A stretch of 46,541 nucleotides of DNA from an uncultured Sphingopyxis sp. (GTDB lineage: Bacteria; Pseudomonadota; Alphaproteobacteria; Sphingomonadales; Sphingomonadaceae), in NCBI GenBank assembly GCA_937957805.1, contig CALFXW010000142.1:1-46541 (forward strand), in the 5' to 3' direction. Positions 1 to 7,419 of this stretch are shown piece after piece (within the stretch, counting starts at the first letter, position 1; each line of letters begins with the position of its first letter). The notes below the pieces were generated by a model. The model was given only the letters and a program-made list of their open reading frames with translations, had not been told where the DNA came from and searched no databases. The translations under genes and the position numbers were made by a program.

Positions 1-2
1 CC

Positions 3-335
3 GACAGCTTCGCTCACCTCGGCTGGTCGGAGTCCTCGGCGAAGGTCGCCGAGGTCATCGGCGGCTCGATCAGCCAGCGCCAGTGGCACGGCATCGTCGA
101 AGGCGTCGCGGTCCCGCGCGTGCTCCGCAAGATGCTGCGCGCGGCGCCGACCGTCCGCCCGGTCGACAAGCTCATCATCCTCGAGACCGTGCACGGCGAG
201 CCGCTGACCACGCGGCAGGACGGCATGGCCAAGGGCTTGCTCACCGTCCTGATGGGCCCGGTCGGCGACGCCGGCGGGCCGTCGGTGATCGACGCGCTCC
301 GCGACCTCGGCGTGCAGATCGAGGTCCGGTCGTGA
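3..335 (+). CDS. Partial unknown protein in foreign-looking segment (5' end missing)
   Basis: The reading frame is open from the window edge and stops with TGA at 333-335, giving 110 visible residues ending in EVRS. Almost every codon ends in G or C (GAC, CTC, GTC, GCC), which is actinobacterial or actinophage-like and unlike the sphingomonad genes that follow. I recognise no domain. The segment has a basic patch (VPRVLRKMLRAAP) and a Leu/Val-rich C-terminal half. Its last codons overlap the next gene as GTGA. The frame is chosen because its codon bias is consistent and it couples to the next two small genes; the other open frames here are Arg/Ala/Pro-rich shadows. Confidence 0.55.
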   Translation, partial: DSFAHLGWSESSAKVAEVIGGSISQRQWHGIVEGVAVPRVLRKMLRAAPTVRPVDKLIILETVHGEPLTTRQDGMAKGLLTVLMGPVGDAGGPSVIDALRDLGVQIEVRS

Positions 336-520
336 GCGCCCGCGCCTACGCCGCCATCGGCGGCGCCACCGGCTACCGCCACTACGAGGCCGCGCTCCGA
401 CAGGAGCAGCGCCAGCGCGACACCGCCCGGACCACCTGGCTCGCGTGCTGCGCGACCTGGGGCTACATCGGCGCGGCCATCGCCAACGGCCACGGCCCGG
501 CCGCCGAGGTCCGCTCGTGA
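332..520 (+). CDS. Small unknown protein, 62 aa, GTG start, overlaps both neighbours
   Basis: Starts at GTG 332, inside the stop of the upstream gene (GTGA overlap). A GAGG at 321-324 lies 7 bases ahead as a ribosome site. The product begins MSARAYAAIGG and ends EVRS, the same last four residues as the gene before it. It has a charged Arg/Gln stretch around residues 23-34 and a Trp/Cys-containing middle (TTWLACCATWGY). No family is recognised. Serial 4-bp overlaps of very small genes are typical of phage or plasmid operons in high-GC Gram-positives, which is an inference from architecture and codon use only. Confidence 0.5.
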   Translation: MSARAYAAIGGATGYRHYEAALRQEQRQRDTARTTWLACCATWGYIGAAIANGHGPAAEVRS

Positions 521-633
521 ACGCCCTCGACCCCGGCTGGACGGACGAGGACGGCACCTGGCGGCGCGACAGCGGCGGGGAGGCCGAGGTTGTCGAACGG
601 GTGGTTCGCCGCTGGCGTAGTCAGGGGCGCTGA
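517..633 (+). CDS. Small unknown protein, 38 aa, GTG start
   Basis: Starts at GTG 517 within the previous gene's stop (GTGA). GAGG at 506-509 gives the same 7-base spacing as in the upstream junction. It encodes a short acidic-then-basic peptide (MNALDPGWTDEDGTW near the start, VVRRWRSQGR at the end). No family is recognised. The next bases are abruptly AT-rich, and the actinobacterial codon style ends here, so this may be the last gene of an inserted or mis-joined fragment. Confidence 0.45.
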   Translation: MNALDPGWTDEDGTWRRDSGGEAEVVERVVRRWRSQGR

Positions 634-708
634 GCAGCACCAAATAGCCCAATGCATAGCCATTTAGCCCTTTAGCCGGTTATAATTTTAATTATATTTT
701 TCAGTATA
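634..708. other. AT-rich junction between foreign-looking DNA and sphingomonad chromosome
   Basis: About 75 bases lie between the last foreign-style stop and the stop of the cell-wall hydrolase gene. The left part carries several closely spaced TAGCC units (at about 652-676), and the right part is a run of A/T (about 680-712). No integrase site, inverted repeat or tRNA end is visible. This is the place to look for a chimeric join or an insertion boundary. Confidence 0.5.
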
Positions 709-1932
709 TTACTGACGAACCGGCGCACCGCTGCGTAGATATTCATCGCGCACATTGCCCGACTGATTGAGCCGGGGGTCGGCATATTGCGGGCGGGCTG
801 CTGGCGCCACCGGCGCAGCGCTGGTCACACCCGCCGCCACCGGCGCGCCCGTTGCAAGTCCCGCACGCCCCGCCGCTGCTATGGCTGCCAAAGTCGCTGC
901 ATCGGCATTGCCCGCAACGCCCGGGATCGCCGGGGTGATGGCCGGATTGGCCCGCCCCGCGCGCGCCGCCAATTGCGCGGCGATCGGCAAATATGGCCCC
1001 GGCATCGGCTCCACCCCGGCATAGGGGCGGGAGAAGGCTGCCGGTTGCCCCCAGCGACCGCGCCAGCGGTGGAAAATATGCGCACCGATGACATTGGTCA
1101 TGGCGAGCGTGCGCCCCCACGACGGCCAGACGGCGAGCGTATGATAATGGGTGGCGAGGCCGACGGCGGGCATCGTCCGCCCGGCGAGCGCCTCTGCCGC
1201 GATACGGCTCGCCCTGTCCCACACGCCGCGCACCGGTTGGCGCGCCATCGACCCGTCGCAGGCAAAGGTGAATTGGCACACAATCGCGCGGTTGGACCCC
1301 TGAAAAACCACGCCGCACACGCTGCCCGGAAAACTGGGGTGGCGCACGCGGTTGAGCACGACCTGCGCAACCCCGCGCATCCCGTCATCACTCTCACTCG
1401 CCGCTTCATAGTAAAGGGCGGCGGTCAGACAATAATGGGCGCGCGCCGTGTCTGCGGCGGTGCGCCCGCGAAATACCACGCGCTGCGCCGCCGGGCCGAC
1501 ATAGGCCTCTTGGCGCAGGCTCGCCAGATCGGCAGGCGCGCCGCCGGGCGCCGCATCGCCCAGTGCGGGCACCGCCAGCGGGTCAGGCAAATCGGCATCA
1601 ATCGCGCGCGCGGCGTCAAAATTGGCGGCATTGGCCAGCGCCCAAAGTTGCGGATCATCAGGGGTCAGATTGACATCGACCGACACACTATAGGGGGTGG
1701 CATAGCCCGACCGGCCGAGCACTTCGCGCGAACCGATGAATAATATCGGCAGGGCGAGCGGGAGGGCGAACAGCCATTTTCGGCTGCGCGGTGCGGCAAA
1801 TCGCGCGCGAGGGGCCGGTGCGGCCAGTTCAACAGGCAGTTCAGCAGGTAGGGCATCTGCTTCGGGCGCACCGCGCCACGGCGCATTTGCACCGCCCACG
1901 ATCAATGCATCAAGATGCGACGTGCGAATCAT
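709..1932 (-). CDS. SleB-type cell wall hydrolase, membrane-anchored
   Basis: A 407-residue protein. The cytoplasmic N-terminus is followed by one membrane segment at about residues 53-70, then a linker, then a hydrolase domain of the SleB/CwlJ (Hydrolase_2) family at about 160-300. The domain shows the family's AALYYEA with the presumed catalytic Glu at about 176, then VLNRVRHPSFP, CQFTFACDG and ATHYHT. The family cleaves peptidoglycan glycan strands; in non-sporulating proteobacteria it is taken to be a lytic transglycosylase or amidase in wall remodelling. The C-terminal ~100 residues are Ala/Gly/Pro-rich and probably disordered. The start is ATG at 1932, with GGGGTAG just upstream. Confidence 0.85.
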   Translation of the reverse strand: MIRTSHLDALIVGGANAPWRGAPEADALPAELPVELAAPAPRARFAAPRSRKWLFALPLALPILFIGSREVLGRSGYATPYSVSVDVNLTPDDPQLWALANAANFDAARAIDADLPDPLAVPALGDAAPGGAPADLASLRQEAYVGPAAQRVVFRGRTAADTARAHYCLTAALYYEAASESDDGMRGVAQVVLNRVRHPSFPGSVCGVVFQGSNRAIVCQFTFACDGSMARQPVRGVWDRASRIAAEALAGRTMPAVGLATHYHTLAVWPSWGRTLAMTNVIGAHIFHRWRGRWGQPAAFSRPYAGVEPMPGPYLPIAAQLAARAGRANPAITPAIPGVAGNADAATLAAIAAAGRAGLATGAPVAAGVTSAAPVAPAARPQYADPRLNQSGNVRDEYLRSGAPVRQ

Positions 1933-2391
1933 CTACCCCGCCATGCCCCAAAAGCGTGCCTAAATCGTCACCGTCAGTGAATTTGCCCTGAATTGATACA
2001 ATTGGGGGCGCCCAAAGACCGCTCGTGTCTCGACTTCGCTCGACACGAACGCTTGTGGAATAACGTCCCCGCGCCAGCCCCGTTCGTATCGAGCGTGTCG
2101 AGATAGGAACGGGGGGTGGTGCGCTTGAACAAAGTTTCACGCAGAGGCGCAGAGGCGCAGAGAGATATCCCCCCTCCCGCACGCGGGAGGGGGTAGGGGG
2201 TGGGCATTTATTCCTCCCCGCAACGGGGAGGGGGGCCGCCGCGCAGCGGTGGTGGAGGGGTTGTTCAGGTTCGCGCGCCGTTCTGGATCCCCGCATTCGC
2301 GGGGATGACAAAGGGGGGATAGTCTTCGTGCCCGCTGAGCCGGACTCGCATGACCTTTGTCGGCTTGCCATCCCCACAAAGCGCCGCGTTC
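1933..2391. repeat. Gene-free spacer filled with palindromic and dispersed repeats
   Basis: No convincing gene. From left to right it holds a palindrome built on CGTGTC...GACACG (2023-2050), a long dispersed element at 2078-2164 that recurs at 8847-8933, a hairpin CCCCTCCCGC/GCGGGAGGGG (2170-2192), a second hairpin CCTCCCCG/CGGGGAGG (2213-2233), and GGATCCCCGC/GCGGGGATGAC (2285-2309). The last type occurs again near 9009 and 34058. These resemble REP/BIME-like intergenic repeats common in sphingomonads. Confidence 0.75.
2078..2164. repeat. Dispersed ~87-bp repeat, copy 1
   Basis: Begins CCCCGTTCGTATCGAGCG, contains an inverted pair around GTTCC/GGAAC, and ends in tandem GAGGCGCA units. A near-identical copy is at 8847-8933, in the same orientation and differing at scattered positions. 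Each copy is followed by a GC-rich hairpin and then a GGAT..ATGAC palindrome, so a composite array seems to have been copied rather than a single hairpin. Confidence 0.75.
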
Positions 2392-2541
2392 CTATCGTCG
2401 GCATATGCCTGTCGCGCGCGACCAAGCGCCGCCGGAATCCAGACAGGCATCAATTGCAAAAAAATCAGACCATATCACCCAAATGACAATGGCGGTGATC
2501 AGCACGGCGAGGCCGACAAGCGCATAATATTTCTTTGGCAA
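2392..2541 (-). CDS. Small single-pass membrane protein, 49 aa, TTG start
   Basis: Encodes a basic start (PKKYY), one membrane helix at about residues 7-24, and a short C-terminal tail with two cysteines (DACLDSGGAW and GICRR). Small sphingomonad proteins with a helix followed by a C-x-(D/S)-GG-x-W tail are common, but their function is unknown. The frame stays open upstream to a TTG near 2641, but that extension reads through spacer-like repeat sequence. I chose TTG at 2539-2541 because CAGGA lies about 6 bases ahead of it. The topology is probably N-in, with a periplasmic disulfide possible. Confidence 0.5.
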   Translation of the reverse strand: MPKKYYALVGLAVLITAIVIWVIWSDFFAIDACLDSGGAWSRATGICRR

Positions 2542-2654
2542 GGCGATTCCTGTCAAATATTTCAAACCTATCTTGGCGACTTGGCCTCTTGGCGTTTTTG
2601 GCGCGAACCCGATGCGCGGGAATGACAAGCGGTGCGCGCACAATGACCCTCGCC

Positions 2655-3701
2655 CTAAACCCCGCAGCTCAACATGGCGCGGCCATAGCGCGCGGCTTCC
2701 CCCTGTGTCGTGCTGACAGAGCAGCTAACCGCCACTTTGTCCGACATGGCGATGCTGCCGTCTGCCGCAACCGCCATGCCAGCGCTTTGCAATGCGCGGC
2801 GCACCGTGGCGGCATCATCTGCGAAAATAATGCCGCTCGCTTCATAAAATAGCGCAACGCCGCGCAGCGTCAGTCCGCGCCAGCGACGCGGCGGCACCGG
2901 CCCAAATTGCTCCGCCACCTCATCTGTGCCCATTTGCGTGCCCGCGTTGCCGTTGGACAGCCGGTTAATCATCGCATTGACTTCGGGGCCAAAATTGTCG
3001 CTGTCGCGGGTAAAGGGGATGGTGATGGGCGATCCTTCGCCGCCCGCTATGGCCACCACATCCTCCCGCAAATAGCCCCCATCGTCGAGCTTCAGCCAGC
3101 GCATTGTCCCTTGCGCCCCGGTCACCCACCGCCCGCTGACGGCAGTGTCCACCGGCAACAGGCGCTGCACCTGTGTCCCCTCCAACGCCGGGTAATCGCG
3201 CACATTGGCATTGCTCGACGTCACCAGTTGGACGCTTGCACCATCCAGAAAATTGTCGACATAATTTTGCTGCCATATCGGGCGGGGGTCGGCGGGGCGG
3301 GTGTCGTCGCCACTGGCTGCGACCTGCACCCCGTCACCGTTCAGCCCGGCGATCAAGCTCCAGCCAAACCAGCCGCCCGCCAATATGGCAATGACCAGTG
3401 CGACAATCGCCAGCGGCAAGAGGGGGGTGCCGCGTGACGTAGCGGACGTCGTGCCCATCAAATCCTCTGCCCGCAAAGGCACCAATTCGGGCGCATATGC
3501 GTCTGATGTTTCGGGTGCAGGTTCGGGTTCGGCTGGTGGTGGCTTAATGGCGGCGGGGGCATCAACCAGCCGGGTCCAGTCGCCATCGTCACCGTTATCC
3601 GCTTGGGCTGCACCATGTGCCACCGCCGCGCCGCACGCCGCACAAAAACGGGCATCGTTCGGCAATATGGCCTGACATTTGTGACATTGGGCCATCGGCA
3701 T
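2655..3701 (-). CDS. Zinc-ribbon, transmembrane, SH3-like domain protein
   Basis: A 348-residue protein. The N-terminal zinc ribbon has CxxC at residues 6-9 and 20-23. A Pro/Glu-rich linker (about 40-80), one membrane helix (about 94-118) and an SH3b-like domain (about 157-216, with NVRDYPALEGTQV and a GGYLREDVV end) follow. The C-terminal ~130 residues are uncharacterised. The layout suggests a cytoplasmic metal-binding head and a periplasmic part that may contact the wall. The function is unknown. ATG codons at 3701 and 3695 both fit; the first is used. It lies downstream of the rplQ terminator, so it is probably transcribed separately. Confidence 0.7.
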   Translation of the reverse strand: MPMAQCHKCQAILPNDARFCAACGAAVAHGAAQADNGDDGDWTRLVDAPAAIKPPPAEPEPAPETSDAYAPELVPLRAEDLMGTTSATSRGTPLLPLAIVALVIAILAGGWFGWSLIAGLNGDGVQVAASGDDTRPADPRPIWQQNYVDNFLDGASVQLVTSSNANVRDYPALEGTQVQRLLPVDTAVSGRWVTGAQGTMRWLKLDDGGYLREDVVAIAGGEGSPITIPFTRDSDNFGPEVNAMINRLSNGNAGTQMGTDEVAEQFGPVPPRRWRGLTLRGVALFYEASGIIFADDAATVRRALQSAGMAVAADGSIAMSDKVAVSCSVSTTQGEAARYGRAMLSCGV

Positions 3702-3775
3702 TTCGCTCCGTCGCTACAGACGGGCGCGAAATTGCCCCCCCACCCCTTCGCCGTCAAATAAAAAGGGGGGCAAAT

Positions 3776-3811
3776 GAAAAAGGGGGCGGAACCACTGGCC
3801 CCACCCCCTTT
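3776..3811 (-). terminator. Rho-independent terminator of the alpha ribosomal operon
   Basis: On the minus strand, just after the rplQ stop, a stem AAAGGGGGTGGGGCC pairs with GGTTCCGCCCCCTTT around a short AGT loop and runs into a T tract. Strength and position fit the end of the rpsM-rpsK-rpoA-rplQ transcript. Confidence 0.8.
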
Positions 3812-3835
3812 GCAATTTTTGGCTATCGCGTGCGA

Positions 3836-4258
3836 TTATGCGGCGAATTCGGCATCCGCATCGACCAGCACCGGGCCGCTGTCCTGCCCCTTGGCGCTTT
3901 CGTCGCGGTCAACAAATTCGATCACCGCCATCGCCGCCGCGTCCGACGCGCGGAACCCGGCTTTGATAACGCGGGTGTAGCCGCCCGGACGGTCGGCATA
4001 GCGCGCGGCGAGCACGTCGAACAATTTCTTGAGTTGGGCTTCGTCCATCAGACGGCTCATCGCCAGACGACGGTTGGAAAGCCCGCCATGCTTGGCCAGC
4101 GTCACCAATTTTTCGACATAGGGGCGCAATTCCTTGGCCTTGGCGAGGGTCGTGGTGATTTGTTCATGCTTGATGAGCGATGCCGACATGTTGCGGAACA
4201 TCGCAATACGGTGGGCCGATGTGCGTTGCAGCTTACGACCGCCAACTTTATGACGCAT
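3836..4258 (-). CDS. rplQ: 50S ribosomal protein L17
   Basis: A 140-residue protein with the L17 signature RHKVGGRKLQRTSAHR at the N-terminus, followed by MFRNMSASLIKHEQI and LRPYVEKLVTLAK. L17 binds 23S rRNA near the peptide exit tunnel. The length (about 140 aa with a short acidic C-terminal tail) is normal for Sphingomonadales. It is the last gene of the alpha operon, about 100 bases after rpoA, and is followed directly by a strong terminator. Confidence 0.97.
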   Translation of the reverse strand: MRHKVGGRKLQRTSAHRIAMFRNMSASLIKHEQITTTLAKAKELRPYVEKLVTLAKHGGLSNRRLAMSRLMDEAQLKKLFDVLAARYADRPGGYTRVIKAGFRASDAAAMAVIEFVDRDESAKGQDSGPVLVDADAEFAA

Positions 4259-4355
4259 GGTTTCTTCCTTCGTTTATCGTCGGGGCCGGATCAGGTTCCC
4301 CGGGAAAGGCGGTGCAAAAATGGGGCCACCGCCCAAAACCCCTTGAAACGCAGGC

Positions 4356-5414
4356 TTAGCCCAGCAGTTCCTGTTCCAGCTTCTTGGCCATTTCCTCAAT
4401 ATTTTCGGGCGGCCAGCCGGGGATGTCCATGCCAAGGCGCAGACCCATCGACGACAGCACTTCCTTGATTTCGTTCAGGGATTTGCGGCCAAAATTGGGG
4501 GTGCGCAGCATTTCGGCTTCGGTCTTTTGCACCAGATCGCCGATGTAGATGATATTGTCGTTCTTGAGGCAGTTGGCAGAGCGCACCGACAATTCCAGTT
4601 CATCGACCTTCTTGAGCAAGAAGCGGTTGAGCTGGTTGGTGTCGCCTTCATCGCTGCTGGCAGGTGCTGCAGCAAGGCCAATGCGCGGGCTTTCCGCCAC
4701 CGCATCGGTGAAGTGGACGAACACCGACAATTGATCCTGCAAGATGCGCGCGGCATAAGCGACGGCATCTTCGGGCGTCACCGTGCCGTCGGTTTCGACC
4801 GACAGCGACAATTTGTCGAAGTCCAGTTCCTGCCCGATGCGCGCATTATCAACCTTGTAGGCGACCTGACGCACCGGCGAATAAAGCGAGTCGACGGGGA
4901 TGAGGCCGATCGGCGCTTCGGCCGGACGGTTGGCAGCCGCCGCGACATAGCCTTTGCCGCTGTCCGCGGTCAGTTCCATGTTGAGCGTTGCACCATCATC
5001 CAGATGGCAGATGACATGGCCGGGGTTCATCACCTTGATGTCGCCCGATACCAATATATCGCCCGCAGTGACGGTTTTGGGCCCAGTTGCCGAAAGCTGC
5101 AAACGCTTCGACCCTTCGCCTTCCATCTTGAGCGCAATCTGTTTGACGTTGAGCACGATGTCGGTGACATCTTCGCGAACGCCAGCAAGGCTCGAAAATT
5201 CGTGCAGGACATTTTCGATCTTGATCGATGTGATCGCCGCACCCTGAAGCGAGGACAGGAGCACGCGGCGCAGCGCGTTGCCGAGCGTCAGGCCAAAGCC
5301 ACGCTCCAAAGGTTCTGCGACAAAGGTCGCCTTGCGGCGCGCATCGCTGCTTGCTTTGACTTCAAGGCCGGTTGGCTTCTTGAGTTCCTGCCAGTTCTTG
5401 CTGTTGACAGTCAT
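4356..5414 (-). CDS. rpoA: DNA-directed RNA polymerase subunit alpha
   Basis: The 352-residue alpha subunit seeds assembly of RNA polymerase. The N-terminal dimerisation domain shows EPLERGFGLTLGNALRRVLL near residues 33-52. The C-terminal domain (about 265-335) carries SVRSANCLKNDNIIYIGDL and LRTPNFGRKSLNEIKEVL, which bind UP elements and activators. I chose ATG 5414 (MTVNSKNW) because GGGGAA sits 7 bases upstream and sphingomonad homologues start there. An in-frame ATG at 5426 has no ribosome site. It sits between rpsK and rplQ, as is standard. Confidence 0.97.
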   Translation of the reverse strand: MTVNSKNWQELKKPTGLEVKASSDARRKATFVAEPLERGFGLTLGNALRRVLLSSLQGAAITSIKIENVLHEFSSLAGVREDVTDIVLNVKQIALKMEGEGSKRLQLSATGPKTVTAGDILVSGDIKVMNPGHVICHLDDGATLNMELTADSGKGYVAAAANRPAEAPIGLIPVDSLYSPVRQVAYKVDNARIGQELDFDKLSLSVETDGTVTPEDAVAYAARILQDQLSVFVHFTDAVAESPRIGLAAAPASSDEGDTNQLNRFLLKKVDELELSVRSANCLKNDNIIYIGDLVQKTEAEMLRTPNFGRKSLNEIKEVLSSMGLRLGMDIPGWPPENIEEMAKKLEQELLG

Positions 5415-5540
5415 CAAATTCCCCATGGGTCAAAAGGGCGGACATTTGGCGAAGGTGACCGCGGCGCTCCTCACGGCGCTGTCACCACACCGGTCCCTGT
5501 TTGCGCGGCCCGCCAGCCACGCAAGGGACCATAATCTACA

Positions 5541-5930
5541 TCAGACGCGGCGACGCTTTGCCGGACGCACCCCATTGTGGGGGATCGCCGTCACATCGCG
5601 GATCGAGGTGATCTGAAAACCGGCGGCCTGCAGGGCACGCAGCGCCGATTCACGACCCGCACCGGGGCCTTTCACTTCGACTTCGAGCGTGCGCACGCCA
5701 TGTTCAGCAGCCTTGCGACCAGCGTCTTCGGCGGCGACCTGTGCGGCATAGGGGGTCGATTTACGCGATCCCTTAAAGCCCATCATGCCAGCCGACGACC
5801 AGCTGATGGCATTGCCCTGCGCATCGGTGATGGTGATCATCGTGTTGTTGAAAGTGGCGTTGACGTGGGCAACACCAGAAGAAATATTTTTGCGTTCACG
5901 CCGACGCAGGCGCTGTGGTTCGCGGGCCAT
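5541..5930 (-). CDS. rpsK: 30S ribosomal protein S11
   Basis: A 129-residue protein with the typical core VAHVNATFNNTMITITDAQG and the C-terminal TAIPHNGVRPAKRRRV. S11 sits on the small-subunit platform near the mRNA exit. Length and sequence are fully normal. It is the second gene of this segment of the alpha operon, about 105 bases after rpsM. Confidence 0.97.
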   Translation of the reverse strand: MAREPQRLRRRERKNISSGVAHVNATFNNTMITITDAQGNAISWSSAGMMGFKGSRKSTPYAAQVAAEDAGRKAAEHGVRTLEVEVKGPGAGRESALRALQAAGFQITSIRDVTAIPHNGVRPAKRRRV

Positions 5931-6036
5931 TGCTATATCCTAACCTAAATCCTGAAATACCCTCGGCGCTTCCTTTTGGTGCGGCCTCGGGCGGAGAAAC
6001 AAGCGCGCCGCCCCATAGCGAGGCGGCGGAACATGC

Positions 6037-6405
6037 TTATTTCTTTTTACCGGCGATTGGCTTTGCCTTGCCCTTGCGGGTGCGGGCATTGGTGTGGGTG
6101 CGCTGACCGCGAACCGGCAAGCCCTTGCGATGGCGCAGACCGCGATAGCAGCCCAAATCCATCAAACGCTTGATGTTCATCGCGGTTTCGCGGCGCAAAT
6201 CGCCCTCCACGCTGTAGCCAGCGTCGATGGTTTCGCGGATTTGCAGCACTTCGGCGTCCGACAAATCCTGCACCCGGCGGTTTGCCGCGATGCCGACCTT
6301 GCTGACGATGTCCGATGCAAATTTCGGCCCGATGCCGTGGATATATTGAAGCGCGATCACAACGCGCTTGTTGGTGGGCAGATTGACGCCCGCAATACGT
6401 GCCAT
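6037..6405 (-). CDS. rpsM: 30S ribosomal protein S13
   Basis: A 122-residue protein beginning MARIAGVNLPTNKR, with the YIHGIG helix-two-turn-helix motif and a lysine-rich tail (ARTRKGKAKPIAGKKK). S13 sits in the head of the small subunit and contacts L5 and P-site tRNA. ATG 6405 is used rather than the longer frame opening at 6447 because GGAGAAG lies just upstream and the family starts with MARIAG. It is the first gene of the operon here; the secY/adk genes that often precede it in alphaproteobacteria are not next to it. Confidence 0.97.
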   Translation of the reverse strand: MARIAGVNLPTNKRVVIALQYIHGIGPKFASDIVSKVGIAANRRVQDLSDAEVLQIRETIDAGYSVEGDLRRETAMNIKRLMDLGCYRGLRHRKGLPVRGQRTHTNARTRKGKAKPIAGKKK

Positions 6406-6563
6406 AGGTGATTCTTCTCCTGCTCCACGGTGTGGCTGGCTGACCACGCCATCTCAAAGCTTTGAAAAAGCGCGAAAAACGCACTATCTTGAAACACAAA
6501 GCACGGCTGGCGACCGGCCCATAGGGGGGTCGTCAACCGTTTTTCGGTTCCGCGATGGCGTGC

Positions 6564-6592
6564 GCTTAGGGGGATTCGCCCCTATAAGTCAA
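6564..6592 (-). promoter_or_regulatory. Likely promoter of the rpsM operon
   Basis: On the minus strand, TTGACT (6587-6592) is followed by a 17-base spacer and CTAAGC (6564-6569). A TTGAC -35 box with a weak -10 box is the usual strong housekeeping promoter form in alphaproteobacteria. It would give a leader of about 150 bases before rpsM. A second TTGAC (about 6534-6538) closer to the gene has no recognisable -10 at 16-18 bases. Confidence 0.4.
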
Positions 6593-6621
6593 GGGGTAGG
6601 GCGAAGGGCCACCATCATCCT

Positions 6622-7419
6622 TCAGCGTGGCGACAGCGCGGCGGCGCGGTCTGCCAGACGTGCAACCACCGCGTCATGAATTTGGGGGACACAGGCGATC
6701 ACCCCGAACGCATCGGCGCGTTGTTCGTTAAACCGCAATGGCGCGCCAAAGGCATCGCTCACCCGCCCGCCTGCTTCGGCGACGATCAGGCTGGCGGCGG
6801 CAATGTCCCATTCAAAGCCCCAGATCAGCGTGGCGACGAGGTCGGCCCGATCATCCGCCACCATTGCCATGCGCAGCGCAATCGAATTGGGGCGTTCCAC
6901 CATGGAGAGGTCGGCGTCCACCTGCGGCAGGCTGGTCGCGGGGACGCGCGCACCGGCCAGTTGCGTGCGATTGCCGCAACGGATGGCGCGCCCATTGACG
7001 CTCGCCCCATGTCCGCGCGCGGCCACCCATGTTTCGTCGCGCGCGGGCGCGTACAGGACGCCGACGACCGGCACGCCATCTTCGACCAGCGCGATGGAAA
7101 CGGCCCAGCCTGTCCGCCCGCGCAGGAAATCGCGCGTGCCATCAATGGGGTCGACGCACCAGATGCGCCGTTTGTTGAGGCGCGCCGCGTCATCGATGCT
7201 TTCCTCACTCAGCCAGCCAGCATCGCCGTCAATCGCGTGCAAAATCGCCTTTAGCCGCCGATCGGTTTCGATATCGACCGCACTAACCGGGCTGTGATCC
7301 GCCTTTTGCCATTGGTCGATGGCCCCCCCGCTGCGCAGATCGCGCCAGTGGCGGAGCGCATTGTCCCCCACTTCGCGCGCGGCGGAAATCACCGCTTCGA
7401 TTGGCAGATCATTCATCAT
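6622..7419 (-). CDS. cysQ: Inositol monophosphatase family, CysQ-like 3'(2'),5'-bisphosphate nucleotidase
   Basis: A 265-residue member of the Mg2+-dependent FIG superfamily. It shows the metal-site motifs WLSEES, the hallmark DPIDGTRDFL, and WDIAAASLIVAEAGG near the C-terminus. CysQ-type enzymes remove the 3' phosphate from PAP, recycling the by-product of sulfate assimilation; inositol or histidinol phosphatase activity cannot be excluded from sequence alone. I chose ATG 7417-7419, which overlaps the pmbA stop. The open frame extends to 7479, but only inside pmbA. It is co-transcribed with pmbA. Confidence 0.8.
   Translation of the reverse strand: MMNDLPIEAVISAAREVGDNALRHWRDLRSGGAIDQWQKADHSPVSAVDIETDRRLKAILHAIDGDAGWLSEESIDDAARLNKRRIWCVDPIDGTRDFLRGRTGWAVSIALVEDGVPVVGVLYAPARDETWVAARGHGASVNGRAIRCGNRTQLAGARVPATSLPQVDADLSMVERPNSIALRMAMVADDRADLVATLIWGFEWDIAAASLIVAEAGGRVSDAFGAPLRFNEQRADAFGVIACVPQIHDAVVARLADRAAALSPR

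Noticed and set aside
83..520. 145-codon Arg-rich frame over the left-edge genes
   Set aside because: It is out of phase with the frames that have consistent codon bias and GTGA coupling; Arg/Pro/Gly-rich shadows are expected at this GC.
1..633. Prophage end
   Set aside because: No structural, integrase or lysis gene and no att-like repeat can be seen; the data support only foreign-style small genes.
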